DNA of 64,000 nucleotides from Nitrososphaerota archaeon. Lineage in GTDB: Archaea > Thermoproteota > Nitrososphaeria > Conexivisphaerales > Conexivisphaeraceae. Below, piece after piece: positions 25,173 through 33,786 of the stretch (the first letter of the stretch is position 1; each line of letters begins with the position of its first letter). Position numbers and translations under genes: made by a program. Location of the stretch: contig WALT01000010.1 in NCBI GenBank assembly GCA_015522695.1, positions 1 to 64,000 on the forward strand. The letters run 5' to 3'. Below the pieces are notes generated by a model. It was not told where the DNA came from and ran no database searches. It was given only the letters and a program-made list of their open reading frames with translations.

Positions 25173-28073
25173 ATTGCTAGCGGCAGGCGCGATGAATACG
25201 GTAGAAGGGTCGAGTTCCTGAAGAGCATAGAGGCCAAGTGGCAACGTATATGGGACGAAAAGAAACTGTTCTGGGCAGAGCCGGACGAGGCCAAACAGAA
25301 GTACATGGTCACGTTTCCATATCCATATGTCAACGCACTGCCACACGTCGGCTCGATGTTCACGCTTCTAAGGGTCGAGTTCACAGCCAGGTACAAGCGC
25401 ATGAGGGGCTACAACGTTCTATTTGCACAGGGCTGGCACGCAACTGGAGGTCCAATAGTATCCGCAGCGCTCAGGGTTAGGGAGGGAGACCCTAAACAGA
25501 TAGGGATACTGAGATCGATGGGGATATCTGAGGAAGAGATATCGAGATATGCGAAGCCGGAATACTGGGTCGAATATTTCTCCAGGGAGTGGAGGAGAGA
25601 CCTGGAGAGGTTGGGCGTCAGCGTCGATTGGAGGAGGGAATTCTACACAACGGGCCTCAATCCACCATATAGCGCGTTCGTGCAGTGGCAATACCTGAAG
25701 TTGCGGGAGAAGGGGCTCGTCTTCAAGGGCAGTCATCCAGTCGTATGGTGTCCCAAGGAGAAGAAGGTCGTTGGGGATCACGATAGGCCGGACGAGTACG
25801 TCGGCATCGGGCCAGAGCAGGTCACGATAGTGAAGTTCAGGGGAGGGGATGGAAGGGTGTATCCATGTCTCACATATAGACCAGAAACCGTCTACGGTGT
25901 GACGAATATCTGGGTTAGGGTTGACGCCAGATATGTGGAGGCGGATGTGGACGGTGAGAGGTGGGTCACATCGAGATACTCCTTGGAGGAGCTCGCCGAT
26001 CAAGGACATGAGATCAGGGAGCTGGGAGAGGTCGAGGGCACAGGGCTCGTCGGCATGTCCGTGAAGAATCCCGTCACTGGGGAATATGTACCCGTGTTGC
26101 CAGCTAAGTTCGTGGATCCGGAGCTAGGCACGGGGATGGTGATGTCGGTCCCGGCCCATGCACCGTATGATCATGTAGCCCTCATGGAGATCAAGAAAGA
26201 TCCTGGGTCCTTCGGTGTAAGCCGAGAGCTCGTCGAAGGGATAGAGCCGAGGAGCCTGATATCTCTTGAGGGATACGGTGACTTCCCAGCTGCTGAGGAG
26301 GTCGAGAGGGTGGGAGCTGGAAGCCAGGAAGAGATGGAGAAGCTGGATAGGGCCACGAAGAAGATCTACACGAAGGAGTATCACGAAGGGGTGTTGAAGG
26401 ATTTGTTCGGCGATCTAGCTGGCATGAAGATCTGGGAAGCTAAGGATATCATAACGGAGAGGCTGGTAGATGCTGGTGCTGCGATCAAAGCTTACACGCT
26501 GCCCTCCAAGGTTTATTGCAGATGTGGGGCTAGAACGCACATCAAGATCGTGAAGGATCAATGGTTCCTGAGGTACTCAGATCCCGGATGGAAGGACCTC
26601 GCACATTCTTGTGTCGACGGGATGAAGTTTCATCCAGAGGAGGTCAGGGACATCTTCCACAGTCAGATAGATTGGCTTCAAGATTGGGCGTGTGCCCACC
26701 AGGGTGAGTTGGGCACACGGCTTCCATGGGATGAAGGATGGGTCGTTGAGAGCTTGAGCGATTCTACGATATATATGGCATATTATACGATAGCCAAATA
26801 CCTTCAACATCCAGAGGAATACGGTATAGATTGGAGTAGACTCGGACCAGAGTTCTTCGATTACGTCCTCCTCGGACATGGGGATCCCAGGAAGGTGGCC
26901 GAAAGGGCTGGTATGAGCTTGAGGTTGCTGAAGGAGATGAAGAGGGAGTTCGAGTACTGGTACCCGGTGGACTTCAGAAACTCGGGGAAGGACCTTCTAT
27001 ACAATCACTTGATATTCTTCATATTCCATCACGCGGCGATATTTCCTCCAGATAGATGGCCTCGCAGTGTAGGAATCAACGGCTGGGTCCTCGTAGGGGG
27101 AAGGAAGATGTCGAAGACCGCTGGGAACTTCATATCGATAAGGGAGGCCATAGGGAAATGGGGAGCTGATGCCACCAGGCTCGCCAGTGCCCTTGCAGGC
27201 GATCCCGCATTAGTGGACCCGAGCTTCGATCCGAAGCTCGCCGAGCAGGCGGTGAACTTGCTCTACGAATGGTATAGGTTCTCGGTCAAGAACTACGGAG
27301 AGGGGAGGGGAGGGAGGCTCAAGGTCGACGACTGGTTTGAAAGCGTGCTAAACAGGACCGTGAGAGAGGTCACCATGCTTATGGAGGAAACGCGGTACAG
27401 GAGCGCACTGGTCAAGGGGTTCTTCGAGCTCCAGGAGGAGTTCAGGTGGTATATGAAGAGATGCGGACGTGATCCGAACGGGGAGCTCCTGAAGCTATTC
27501 ATAGAGGTTCAGACGCTGATGATGGCTCCCTTCACTCCACACCTAGCCGAGGAGATCTGGGAGGCGCTGGGGAAGAACATGCTCATAGGTGAGGAGGAAT
27601 GGCCTAGGTCAGACGGCTCCAAGATCGACAGGGACCTGGAGGCAGCTGAGGAGATCGTGCGAAGGCTTTTGGATGATTGTAGGGAAGTGCTTTCATTGGT
27701 GAAGGGAAAGCCCAGGAGATTGAAGGTGATACTGGCCAGCGACTGGAAGTATTCATTCGCCGAGATCGTGAGGGAAGCCCTCGAGAAGAAGGGCAAGGTA
27801 AGGGAGGCGGTGAAGATCGGCATCGACAGCCTGGAGCCCATGAGGAAGGGGGAGGCCGGGAGGCTTGCCCAGCTGATCTCCAGGGATCCAGGGATATTGG
27901 AGCTTCTTGTTCCATCAGACCTTGAGAGGAAGGCCATCCATGAGGCTACGGAGTTCCTCTCAAGGGAACTCTCTCTACCGATCGTCGTCGAACTTGAAGA
28001 CGGAAACCCGGAGGCGAAGGCTAAACTATCATTACCATCCAGGCCATCGATAATCGTGGAATTGGAGGGTTAA
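25173..28073 (+). CDS. leuS: Leucyl-tRNA synthetase, archaeal type, with a non-canonical start
   Basis: Charges tRNA-Leu. The protein is about 966 residues, the usual archaeal length. The class I HIGH motif is PHVGS (near residue 57) and KMSKT lies near 645 (GGRKMSKTAGNF); an editing domain (about 200-400) has YRPETVYGVTN. The first ATG is at 25305, but the frame stays open upstream and encodes EFLKSIEAKWQRIWDEKKLF, the N-terminal helix conserved in archaeal LeuRS. This frame is bounded by a TAG at 25161, and between them there is no ATG, GTG or TTG. I place the start at ATT 25173, which is where a TATA box predicts the transcript to begin. A one-base error in GGG 25168-25170 would instead give ATG 25166. 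The function is certain, the start is not. Confidence 0.9.
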   Translation: MASGRRDEYGRRVEFLKSIEAKWQRIWDEKKLFWAEPDEAKQKYMVTFPYPYVNALPHVGSMFTLLRVEFTARYKRMRGYNVLFAQGWHATGGPIVSAALRVREGDPKQIGILRSMGISEEEISRYAKPEYWVEYFSREWRRDLERLGVSVDWRREFYTTGLNPPYSAFVQWQYLKLREKGLVFKGSHPVVWCPKEKKVVGDHDRPDEYVGIGPEQVTIVKFRGGDGRVYPCLTYRPETVYGVTNIWVRVDARYVEADVDGERWVTSRYSLEELADQGHEIRELGEVEGTGLVGMSVKNPVTGEYVPVLPAKFVDPELGTGMVMSVPAHAPYDHVALMEIKKDPGSFGVSRELVEGIEPRSLISLEGYGDFPAAEEVERVGAGSQEEMEKLDRATKKIYTKEYHEGVLKDLFGDLAGMKIWEAKDIITERLVDAGAAIKAYTLPSKVYCRCGARTHIKIVKDQWFLRYSDPGWKDLAHSCVDGMKFHPEEVRDIFHSQIDWLQDWACAHQGELGTRLPWDEGWVVESLSDSTIYMAYYTIAKYLQHPEEYGIDWSRLGPEFFDYVLLGHGDPRKVAERAGMSLRLLKEMKREFEYWYPVDFRNSGKDLLYNHLIFFIFHHAAIFPPDRWPRSVGINGWVLVGGRKMSKTAGNFISIREAIGKWGADATRLASALAGDPALVDPSFDPKLAEQAVNLLYEWYRFSVKNYGEGRGGRLKVDDWFESVLNRTVREVTMLMEETRYRSALVKGFFELQEEFRWYMKRCGRDPNGELLKLFIEVQTLMMAPFTPHLAEEIWEALGKNMLIGEEEWPRSDGSKIDRDLEAAEEIVRRLLDDCREVLSLVKGKPRRLKVILASDWKYSFAEIVREALEKKGKVREAVKIGIDSLEPMRKGEAGRLAQLISRDPGILELLVPSDLERKAIHEATEFLSRELSLPIVVELEDGNPEAKAKLSLPSRPSIIVELEG

Positions 28074-28083
28074 TTCCATATCC

Positions 28084-29046
28084 CTATCCTATAATCCCTT
28101 CGCCCTCTATCACCAGTATCCTCTGAGAATCGTCCAGAGTCTCCTCGCATCCAGGGTTCAGGTACAACACGTCATCCTTCACATGACCTACTAGAAGATG
28201 GCCGTGCGTCTCCTTCAGGATCCTAGCGGCCTCGCAGAACTTCAAATGGGCTATGTCACGTGGAGTTCTAAGCTCCCTCAATCTGGCTCCCCTACTGGAG
28301 TCGCTCAGGTCCTCGACGGCCTTCACGGTATACTTCTCCGCCAGATAGCTCGCTAGGAGCCTAGCGGTTATCGCTGGATGAGCTATGAAGTCGGCTCCAG
28401 CCTCCTGGAGGAGGTGGATGGCTGCCATCGAAATCGCCCTGGCCGCTATCTTGGCCTTCTTGTTCAGGTGTCTAACTAGGAGTATAGTGTGGATCGCCTT
28501 GGACTCATCGTTCAATACCACCATGACCGCCTTAGCTCCCTTGACGCCTGCCCTGTTCAGGTCGTCGATCTCTATAGGAGAACCGATGATATAGCTCACA
28601 CCTTCAGGTCTGGTCTTCCATTCGATGGGAGTTAAAAGCGATATCTTATGGGCCTCATATCTGGCTTTCAGTTCACTGAATATTTCCTTGGCTATATGTT
28701 GATCCTCGGTGATGACCACGACGTCTGCCTCCTTCACCCTGAATAGCCCTAATTCCTTACGCATCTCGATGCTTAAAAAGAGCTCCGTGAGGGCTGAGAT
28801 CAACAACATGTAGCTCACCACACCGCTTACCGCAGCAGCGACCGCTACCATCCTACCGGCCTCGGTGTGTGGGGTGATATCGCCATAGCCGACCGTGGAC
28901 GTCGTTATCACGGACCAGTAGAGCGAGTCCACGAAGGTCAATCCTCCCTCGACCACGTAGAACAGCGAGGCGAAGACGATGTCTATGGCAGCCACGAACA
29001 GCAGCGTATAGACCAAGAGCGGGAACCTCGGGCGTACCGTCCTCAT
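28084..29046 (-). CDS. Two-TM potassium channel with TrkA-N (RCK) domain
   Basis: The 320-residue protein has TM1 (LLVYTLLFVAAIDIVFASLFYVV), a pore loop with the selectivity filter TVGYGD (51-56), TM2 (VAVAAAVSGVVSYMLLISALTELFL) and a cytosolic Rossmann RCK domain (EADVVVITEDQHIAKEI, IDDLNRAGVKGAKAVMVVLND) with a C-terminal TrkA-C-like part. This is the MthK/Kch layout for ligand-gated K+ flow. The frame is open to 29280, but that part overlaps the XPD-type gene and is low-complexity, so ATG 29046 (MRTVRPRFPLLVY) is the start. It shares a 67-bp divergent promoter region with the helicase. Confidence 0.92.
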   Translation of the reverse strand: MRTVRPRFPLLVYTLLFVAAIDIVFASLFYVVEGGLTFVDSLYWSVITTSTVGYGDITPHTEAGRMVAVAAAVSGVVSYMLLISALTELFLSIEMRKELGLFRVKEADVVVITEDQHIAKEIFSELKARYEAHKISLLTPIEWKTRPEGVSYIIGSPIEIDDLNRAGVKGAKAVMVVLNDESKAIHTILLVRHLNKKAKIAARAISMAAIHLLQEAGADFIAHPAITARLLASYLAEKYTVKAVEDLSDSSRGARLRELRTPRDIAHLKFCEAARILKETHGHLLVGHVKDDVLYLNPGCEETLDDSQRILVIEGEGIIG

Positions 29047-29075
29047 ATCCTTCACATCTATGGAGCGTAGGAAAC

Positions 29076-29085
29076 TGTTAAAGGT
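29076..29085. promoter_or_regulatory. Shared TATA element for K+ channel and XPD helicase
   Basis: TGTTAAAGGT reads TTAAAGG rightward and CCTTTAA leftward, in the middle of the 67-bp gap. It sits about 34 bp from both starts (29046 leftward, 29114 rightward), so one element may serve both directions, with leaders of about 8 nt. Confidence 0.4.
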
Positions 29086-29113
29086 TCGCTGATGATGCTC
29101 AAACACGAGAATA

Positions 29114-30736
29114 GTGGAGCTCAGGAGTTGGCAGAAGGACGCTTTACCTGAAGTGCTGGATATCATCAGACGGGGCCATATAGTCGTTGTATCTGCGCCC
29201 ACCGGTAGTGGGAAGACGATGCTCGTCCTGGCTGCAGCGATGGAACTCGACAATCCTCTCACGGTTTTCGTCAGAAGCAAAAGCCAATTCCAGGTGTGGT
29301 TCAGAGATGCATCGAAGATCGTCCCGGAAAGGACGGTATCGTTCTTAGTGGGCCAGGGTGACGCCTGTCATTTGGCAGAAGGAAGCCTGATATCGCCAGC
29401 CCCCTGTGATCTATGCCCACTCAACAGGGCCCTCAAGAAGGGCCCATACAGGGCGATAGAGGTGGGGAGACCCCCAGACATGCTCAGGGGACTTCTAGTC
29501 GAGGCAGCTGGTGAGGGCTCGTGCGCCTATAGAACGCTGCTCTCATGGGCAGACGAATCATGGCTTCTGCTAGCGTCGTATCCCTACTTGATCTCGCCCA
29601 ATGTTAGGAGGGCCGTCGAGAGGAGGATGTCGAGAAGTTTAGTGATCGTGGACGAGGCGCATAACTTGGACTCCGCAGCCGAGGAGTATTCCATGGGAAG
29701 GAAGGCCCTCGAGGCGGCGAGAAAACAGGCCAGAGATAAGGAGATCAAGAGGGTGGCAAGCGCGCTTGCCACCCTCTTGAGGAACGATAGCGGTTGGGTT
29801 GTGATCGAAAAGCCCCTAGAGCTAGCCGGTTATGCTGACCTCGTTAGAGAGGAGGCTGTGCGCTTATACGTGGCAATGGCCAGGAGGGAGGCGATCAGGA
29901 CCAACTATCTTAGGCTCATGGCCGAATTCCTGTCATATCTATCAGATACTAGGTTCAAATTATACACAGGTTATGGCAGGCTGAGGCTCATCGACCCTGA
30001 TCCTGCCTCGGTGCTCTCCATCCTTTCCTCCCCTCCAGCCGTCGTGTTGTTGTCGGCAACAATGCCACCCCCGAAGTACATAGAGAAGGTATGGGGCCTC
30101 GGCAAGGAGGTCGAGCTGGTGGAGGGAAAGCCCGGATGGGGTAGGAGGTTGGAGCTGTGTGCACCGGCCAAGGGCTTGACCACGAGGTATAAGGAGAGGG
30201 GAGAAAGGATGTGGGATGCCTACTCCAACTTCGTGAGGGACGTGTGGAGGAAAGCGGAAAAGAGCATCCTCGTCGTCTGCCCAAGCTATCGGGTCATAGA
30301 GGAGCTAGCTGGGAGGCTGATGGATCTACCGCTGCTTGTGGAGAGTAGAGGGACTAGAGCTGACGATATCGAAGCCGAGCTCAGGGCTGGGAGGAGACTC
30401 GTGGTAGCGGTGGCCAGGGGAAAGCTCGTGGAGGGTGTAGAGTTCAGGAGCGAGGACGGAGAAAGCCTATTATCGGACATAGTGGTCGCCGGCATTCCAT
30501 ATAAGCAACCGGATTCCGTGGAGGAGGAGAGGGCTAGGAGGGTTGCGAAGAGGGCTGGGCTGAGCGATAGGGATGTGTGGTTTTTTCTGCAGTTGATCCC
30601 AGCATGGCATGCCGTAGCACAGGCCGCGGGCAGAGCCATCAGGAGTGAGAGGGATAAGGCCAGGTTATGGCTTCTCGATGAGAGGTTCTCGAAGGGATGG
30701 TGGACCAAGAGGGTTTCAGAACTAGGGGTATTCTAG
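29114..30736 (+). CDS. XPD/Rad3-type Fe-S DNA helicase
   Basis: A superfamily 2, 5'-3' DNA helicase involved in repair. The 540-residue protein starts at GTG 29114 with the Q-motif-like LRSWQKDAL. It has Walker A APTGSGKT (28-35), four iron-sulfur cysteines C85, C98, C101 and C137, DEAH (180-183), VVLLSATMPPP as motif III, and the C-terminal motif VI QAAGRAIRSERDKA. All parts of archaeal XPD are present. The last arginines of motif VI argue for an active ATPase. It is divergent from the K+ channel and followed by a DHH gene with its own TATA box. Confidence 0.93.
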   Translation: MELRSWQKDALPEVLDIIRRGHIVVVSAPTGSGKTMLVLAAAMELDNPLTVFVRSKSQFQVWFRDASKIVPERTVSFLVGQGDACHLAEGSLISPAPCDLCPLNRALKKGPYRAIEVGRPPDMLRGLLVEAAGEGSCAYRTLLSWADESWLLLASYPYLISPNVRRAVERRMSRSLVIVDEAHNLDSAAEEYSMGRKALEAARKQARDKEIKRVASALATLLRNDSGWVVIEKPLELAGYADLVREEAVRLYVAMARREAIRTNYLRLMAEFLSYLSDTRFKLYTGYGRLRLIDPDPASVLSILSSPPAVVLLSATMPPPKYIEKVWGLGKEVELVEGKPGWGRRLELCAPAKGLTTRYKERGERMWDAYSNFVRDVWRKAEKSILVVCPSYRVIEELAGRLMDLPLLVESRGTRADDIEAELRAGRRLVVAVARGKLVEGVEFRSEDGESLLSDIVVAGIPYKQPDSVEEERARRVAKRAGLSDRDVWFFLQLIPAWHAVAQAAGRAIRSERDKARLWLLDERFSKGWWTKRVSELGVF

Positions 30737-30748
30737 AAAGTGCAAACT

Positions 30749-30756
30749 CTTAAAGG
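30749..30756 (+). promoter_or_regulatory. TATA box of the DHH phosphoesterase gene
   Basis: CTTAAAGG is centred 26 bp before the GTG at 30778, predicting a leaderless transcript. It lies only 13 bp after the helicase stop. Confidence 0.5.
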
Positions 30757-30777
30757 CATCTGTTCCAGGAGTGGCTG

Positions 30778-31719
30778 GTGTTGGCGATAGGGAGGCTCGT
30801 CTTCAGCCACAGTAGAGATCTCGATGGTATAGTCTCTGCAGCACTCATGGTGAGATGTCTTAGGGATTTGAAGCTCATGTTGGTCGACTATGAAGACATC
30901 TCCAGGCTCATCGAGGAGATAAGGACGGCGGCCGAGAAGGGATTCGGTGAGGTATACGTAGCCGACTTGGCTTTAGCTGAGTTCTATGCCGATGCCGTGT
31001 TGAAGGCTGCGGCCGAGGCCATCAAGGAAGGGATCTCGATAATGTGGTTCGATCATCATAGGCCTCCAGCCGAGCTCGTGGAGGAGGCATCGAGACATGG
31101 TATAATCATGAGGCTAGATCAATCTAGATGTAGCGGCGAGATAGTGTCTGAGGCTCTATGTGGGGACTCGGAAAATGTCCTTGCAAGGCTCGCACACGAC
31201 ACGGATTTCCTGATATTCAGCCACCCTCTTTCCAGGCCGCTGGCTGAACTCGTGACCTATTATTACCATAGAGGTGAGGAGTGGAGGCTCATCAGGCTCG
31301 CTGAAAGGATGGCACAGGGAGTGATCTGGGATGAGACCGTGGAGGAGGACTGGAGGAATGCCAGGGAGGCTATAGAAGAAGAGGAGGGGAGGATGCTGTC
31401 GAGGGTCGTGCTTAGGAACCCGAAAGGATACAGGATCGCAGGAAGTTATGCCAACACGCTGATACCGACGCACACGGGGCCCCTTCTGCTGGTGGAGAAG
31501 ATGGATGCAGATCTTGGACTCGTGCTATATGAGACCGGTGAGTTCATAATCGCCAAGAGAAGGGGCGTGACCTTGGATTGTGGAGCCCTTGCAAGGGGAG
31601 TTGGAGGCGGAGGCCATCCACATATGGCCGGTGGATGGTTCAAGGATGGGGGATCCCTCGAAGGGAAGCTGAGGAAGCTCTTGAGCATGATGGCCGACGT
31701 CATAAAAAGCCCGTCTTAG
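30778..31719 (+). CDS. DHH/DHHA1 family phosphoesterase
   Basis: The 313-residue protein has motif I SHSRDLDGIVSA (10-21), DHH motif WFDHHRP (90-96), motif IV HDTDFLIFS, and the DHHA1 substrate domain ending in GALARGVGGGGHPHMAGGW. DHH enzymes degrade nano-RNA, cyclic dinucleotides, or single-stranded DNA as in RecJ. Archaeal short forms include nanoRNases and the Cdc45-like GAN. The size and domain order fit a nanoRNase or cyclic-dinucleotide phosphodiesterase better than full RecJ. GTG 30778 is preferred from the TATA spacing. The 3' end overlaps the convergent membrane-protein gene by 20 bp. Confidence 0.87.
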   Translation: MLAIGRLVFSHSRDLDGIVSAALMVRCLRDLKLMLVDYEDISRLIEEIRTAAEKGFGEVYVADLALAEFYADAVLKAAAEAIKEGISIMWFDHHRPPAELVEEASRHGIIMRLDQSRCSGEIVSEALCGDSENVLARLAHDTDFLIFSHPLSRPLAELVTYYYHRGEEWRLIRLAERMAQGVIWDETVEEDWRNAREAIEEEEGRMLSRVVLRNPKGYRIAGSYANTLIPTHTGPLLLVEKMDADLGLVLYETGEFIIAKRRGVTLDCGALARGVGGGGHPHMAGGWFKDGGSLEGKLRKLLSMMADVIKSPS

Positions 31720-32029
31720 CCATCCATATGGCGAAGGTGAGTGTGACGAACAACACGAGCAATATCAGGCCGGTGATGTAATAACCGACACTCACCCTGA
31801 TGCGACTCACGCTTCTGCGCATGAACTCAACAGCAGCTACGCCGAGACCCAATATGACCACGTACGCTATCGTCTCGACGAGTGTCTGATAGCGTATCGA
31901 CCTCACCATCGGTACCGATGCCGGTATATGTATCCCCTCCACGAGGTAGTTTATTATCCCAGCGCTGAGTAGGAGGGCTATGGTTACCCCAGTCCAGAAT
32001 ACGAATCTGTCGGATGTCTCATCGCTCAA
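31700..32029 (-). CDS. Small three-helix membrane protein
   Basis: The 109-residue protein has three hydrophobic segments (FWTGVTIALLLSAGIINYLV, TLVETIAYVVILGLGVAAVEF, YYITGLILLVLFVTLTFAIWM) joined by basic loops (RRSVSRIRVS). No charged residues suggesting transport lie within the helices. No family is recognised. It begins 25 bp downstream of the UDP-sugar dehydrogenase stop on the same strand, but its last 20 bp run over the 3' end of the DHH gene. Confidence 0.7.
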   Translation of the reverse strand: MSDETSDRFVFWTGVTIALLLSAGIINYLVEGIHIPASVPMVRSIRYQTLVETIAYVVILGLGVAAVEFMRRSVSRIRVSVGYYITGLILLVLFVTLTFAIWMAKTGFL

Positions 32030-32054
32030 TTGAATGAGCCAGATGGATGGGATC

Positions 32055-33506
32055 CTATTTTACTTTTCTACCGGAGGCCGGCTGCACGAGTTTTAAATCC
32101 TTGAACATCGCCGGATTTAGTATGCGTCTGGAGTCCAGTACTAGAGGCCGCCCGCCCGAGGCGGATATCAAGATCCTGTCCGAGAGCGAGGTATATTCCG
32201 AGTGATCAGTAGCCACTATTATCAGATCGGCCCCTCGCAGGGCCTCGGTCAAACTTCTGGTCACCCTGACTGAAATCCTGGACAATAGTTCATCATCGTC
32301 GAAGTATGGATCGTGGACTGTCACCGATGCCCCCCTTTTCAGGAGCTCCGCCACCAGATCATAGGTGGGACTCAACCTCTTGTCCGCGACGTCACCTCTA
32401 AAGGCTAGACCCAGTACCGCAACCCTCTTGCCCATCAGGCCGCCCATATATCTCTCCGCCATCGACGCGAAGTATCCCGGCATGTTATCGTTCATCCTCC
32501 TGGCCGTGAGGACGAGCTCTGGGATGACGCCCACCTCCAGCGCGTTCTTGACGAGAAACCATGGATAAATCGGTATACATGCCCCTCCGACGCCGAGGCC
32601 GGGCTTGTGTATATGGGAATATGGCTGGCTGTTGGCCGCCGTCCTTATCTCCTCGAAGTCAAGACCTAGACCATCTGCTATAATGGCGAGCTCGTTGGCT
32701 AGAGCTATGTTAACGTCCCTGTATATACCCTCATAGATCTTCTCCGCTTCTGCCGCTTCGAGGCTCTTCATGCATATCACACCAGCCTTGGCTATAAGTC
32801 CATATAATGACCTGGCGAAGTCCAGGCTCTTCGGCCCCACACCGCTTACGATGGCTGGATAATGCTCCTCGATATCGGAGACTGCCCGTCCTGCAGATAT
32901 CCTCTCCGGGCTATAGATATAGAGGAAATCATCATCTGGGAGGAGACCGCTGGAGGATAATAGGGGGACGACTACCTTCCTGGACGTGCCTATCGGTATT
33001 GTGGGCTTCACTATCACGACGTCATCCTCCGATATGTTGGATGCGATCGTCCTGATGACGGACATTAACATCGAGATCTCCAGCCCTCTGCTGGACCAGG
33101 AGACCGGGACTGCCACGAACTTTATCTTCGCCTCCCTAGATTCACCATCACCCTCCGTGGTGGCCTCGAACCTTCCCTCCTCTAGTCCTTTCAAATACGC
33201 CTCGGAGATCAATGGTTCGCCCATGGGGCCCAGCCCTTTATTGGCCCGTTCTACGACGCTCGGGTTTTTGTCGACACCGACTACATGAGCACCGAATCTA
33301 AGCCATGCGGCGGTTATCGCCGATCCGACCAAACCCAGTCCGTACACCACCACCTTTAACGTTCCAGATCTCAGCAGGCCACGCAACTCCTCCTCTCTTA
33401 TAGGGAGCAACCTGTTGGCTAGATCAGATGAGCCTCTTTTAAGGTATCCGTTCCCATCGTCATACTTAGGTCCTGCCAGTACGTGGAGGAGGTCGCGGAT
33501 ATCCAT
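32055..33506 (-). CDS. UDP-glucose/UDP-N-acetylhexosamine 6-dehydrogenase family (WecC/Ugd-like)
   Basis: Oxidises a nucleotide sugar to the uronic acid with two NAD. About 483 residues from ATG 33506 (MDIRDLL); an upstream in-frame ATG at 33530 adds eight. It has the NAD loop VVVYGLGLVGSA, VKPTIPIGTS, YSPERISAGRA, the Lys/Asn helix EAEKIYEGIYRDVNIALANE, the catalytic-Cys block GVGGACIP, and the C-terminal VLGLAFRGDVADKRLSPT and VHDPYFD. SPERI and the RDVNIAL block are typical of UDP-ManNAc-type dehydrogenases. A DegT aminotransferase lies just upstream, which suggests modified sugars for glycans. Confidence 0.9.
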   Translation of the reverse strand: MDIRDLLHVLAGPKYDDGNGYLKRGSSDLANRLLPIREEELRGLLRSGTLKVVVYGLGLVGSAITAAWLRFGAHVVGVDKNPSVVERANKGLGPMGEPLISEAYLKGLEEGRFEATTEGDGESREAKIKFVAVPVSWSSRGLEISMLMSVIRTIASNISEDDVVIVKPTIPIGTSRKVVVPLLSSSGLLPDDDFLYIYSPERISAGRAVSDIEEHYPAIVSGVGPKSLDFARSLYGLIAKAGVICMKSLEAAEAEKIYEGIYRDVNIALANELAIIADGLGLDFEEIRTAANSQPYSHIHKPGLGVGGACIPIYPWFLVKNALEVGVIPELVLTARRMNDNMPGYFASMAERYMGGLMGKRVAVLGLAFRGDVADKRLSPTYDLVAELLKRGASVTVHDPYFDDDELLSRISVRVTRSLTEALRGADLIIVATDHSEYTSLSDRILISASGGRPLVLDSRRILNPAMFKDLKLVQPASGRKVK

Positions 33507-33786
33507 CGTGTACGGCGTCCTACAGGTCACTAGAATCGCCCCTGGCCTCCGCGTTGAGGATCGTCCCGACGATCTCCAGTTGACGAGGACCCCGTAGTCG
33601 CCATCCTAGTGATCCCTGCTTCAGTTGGCCTCTGCGGAGGGTGGCGTTGAACGGATATACCACTCCTCCTAAGTTGAGGGAGCATGAGGTTCCTCAGCGA
33701 CATCAAGGATTCCATTGCGGATGCCGAAACGGCCCTCACAGCTTGAGGTCCCCCTCATCGAATGTTCAGATTTTTGGTGGACACCA

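Noticed and set aside
29047-29280. N-terminal extension of the K+ channel
   Set aside because: It overlaps the helicase gene on the other strand, is Ser/Thr-rich low-complexity sequence, and the channel fold begins after ATG 29046.
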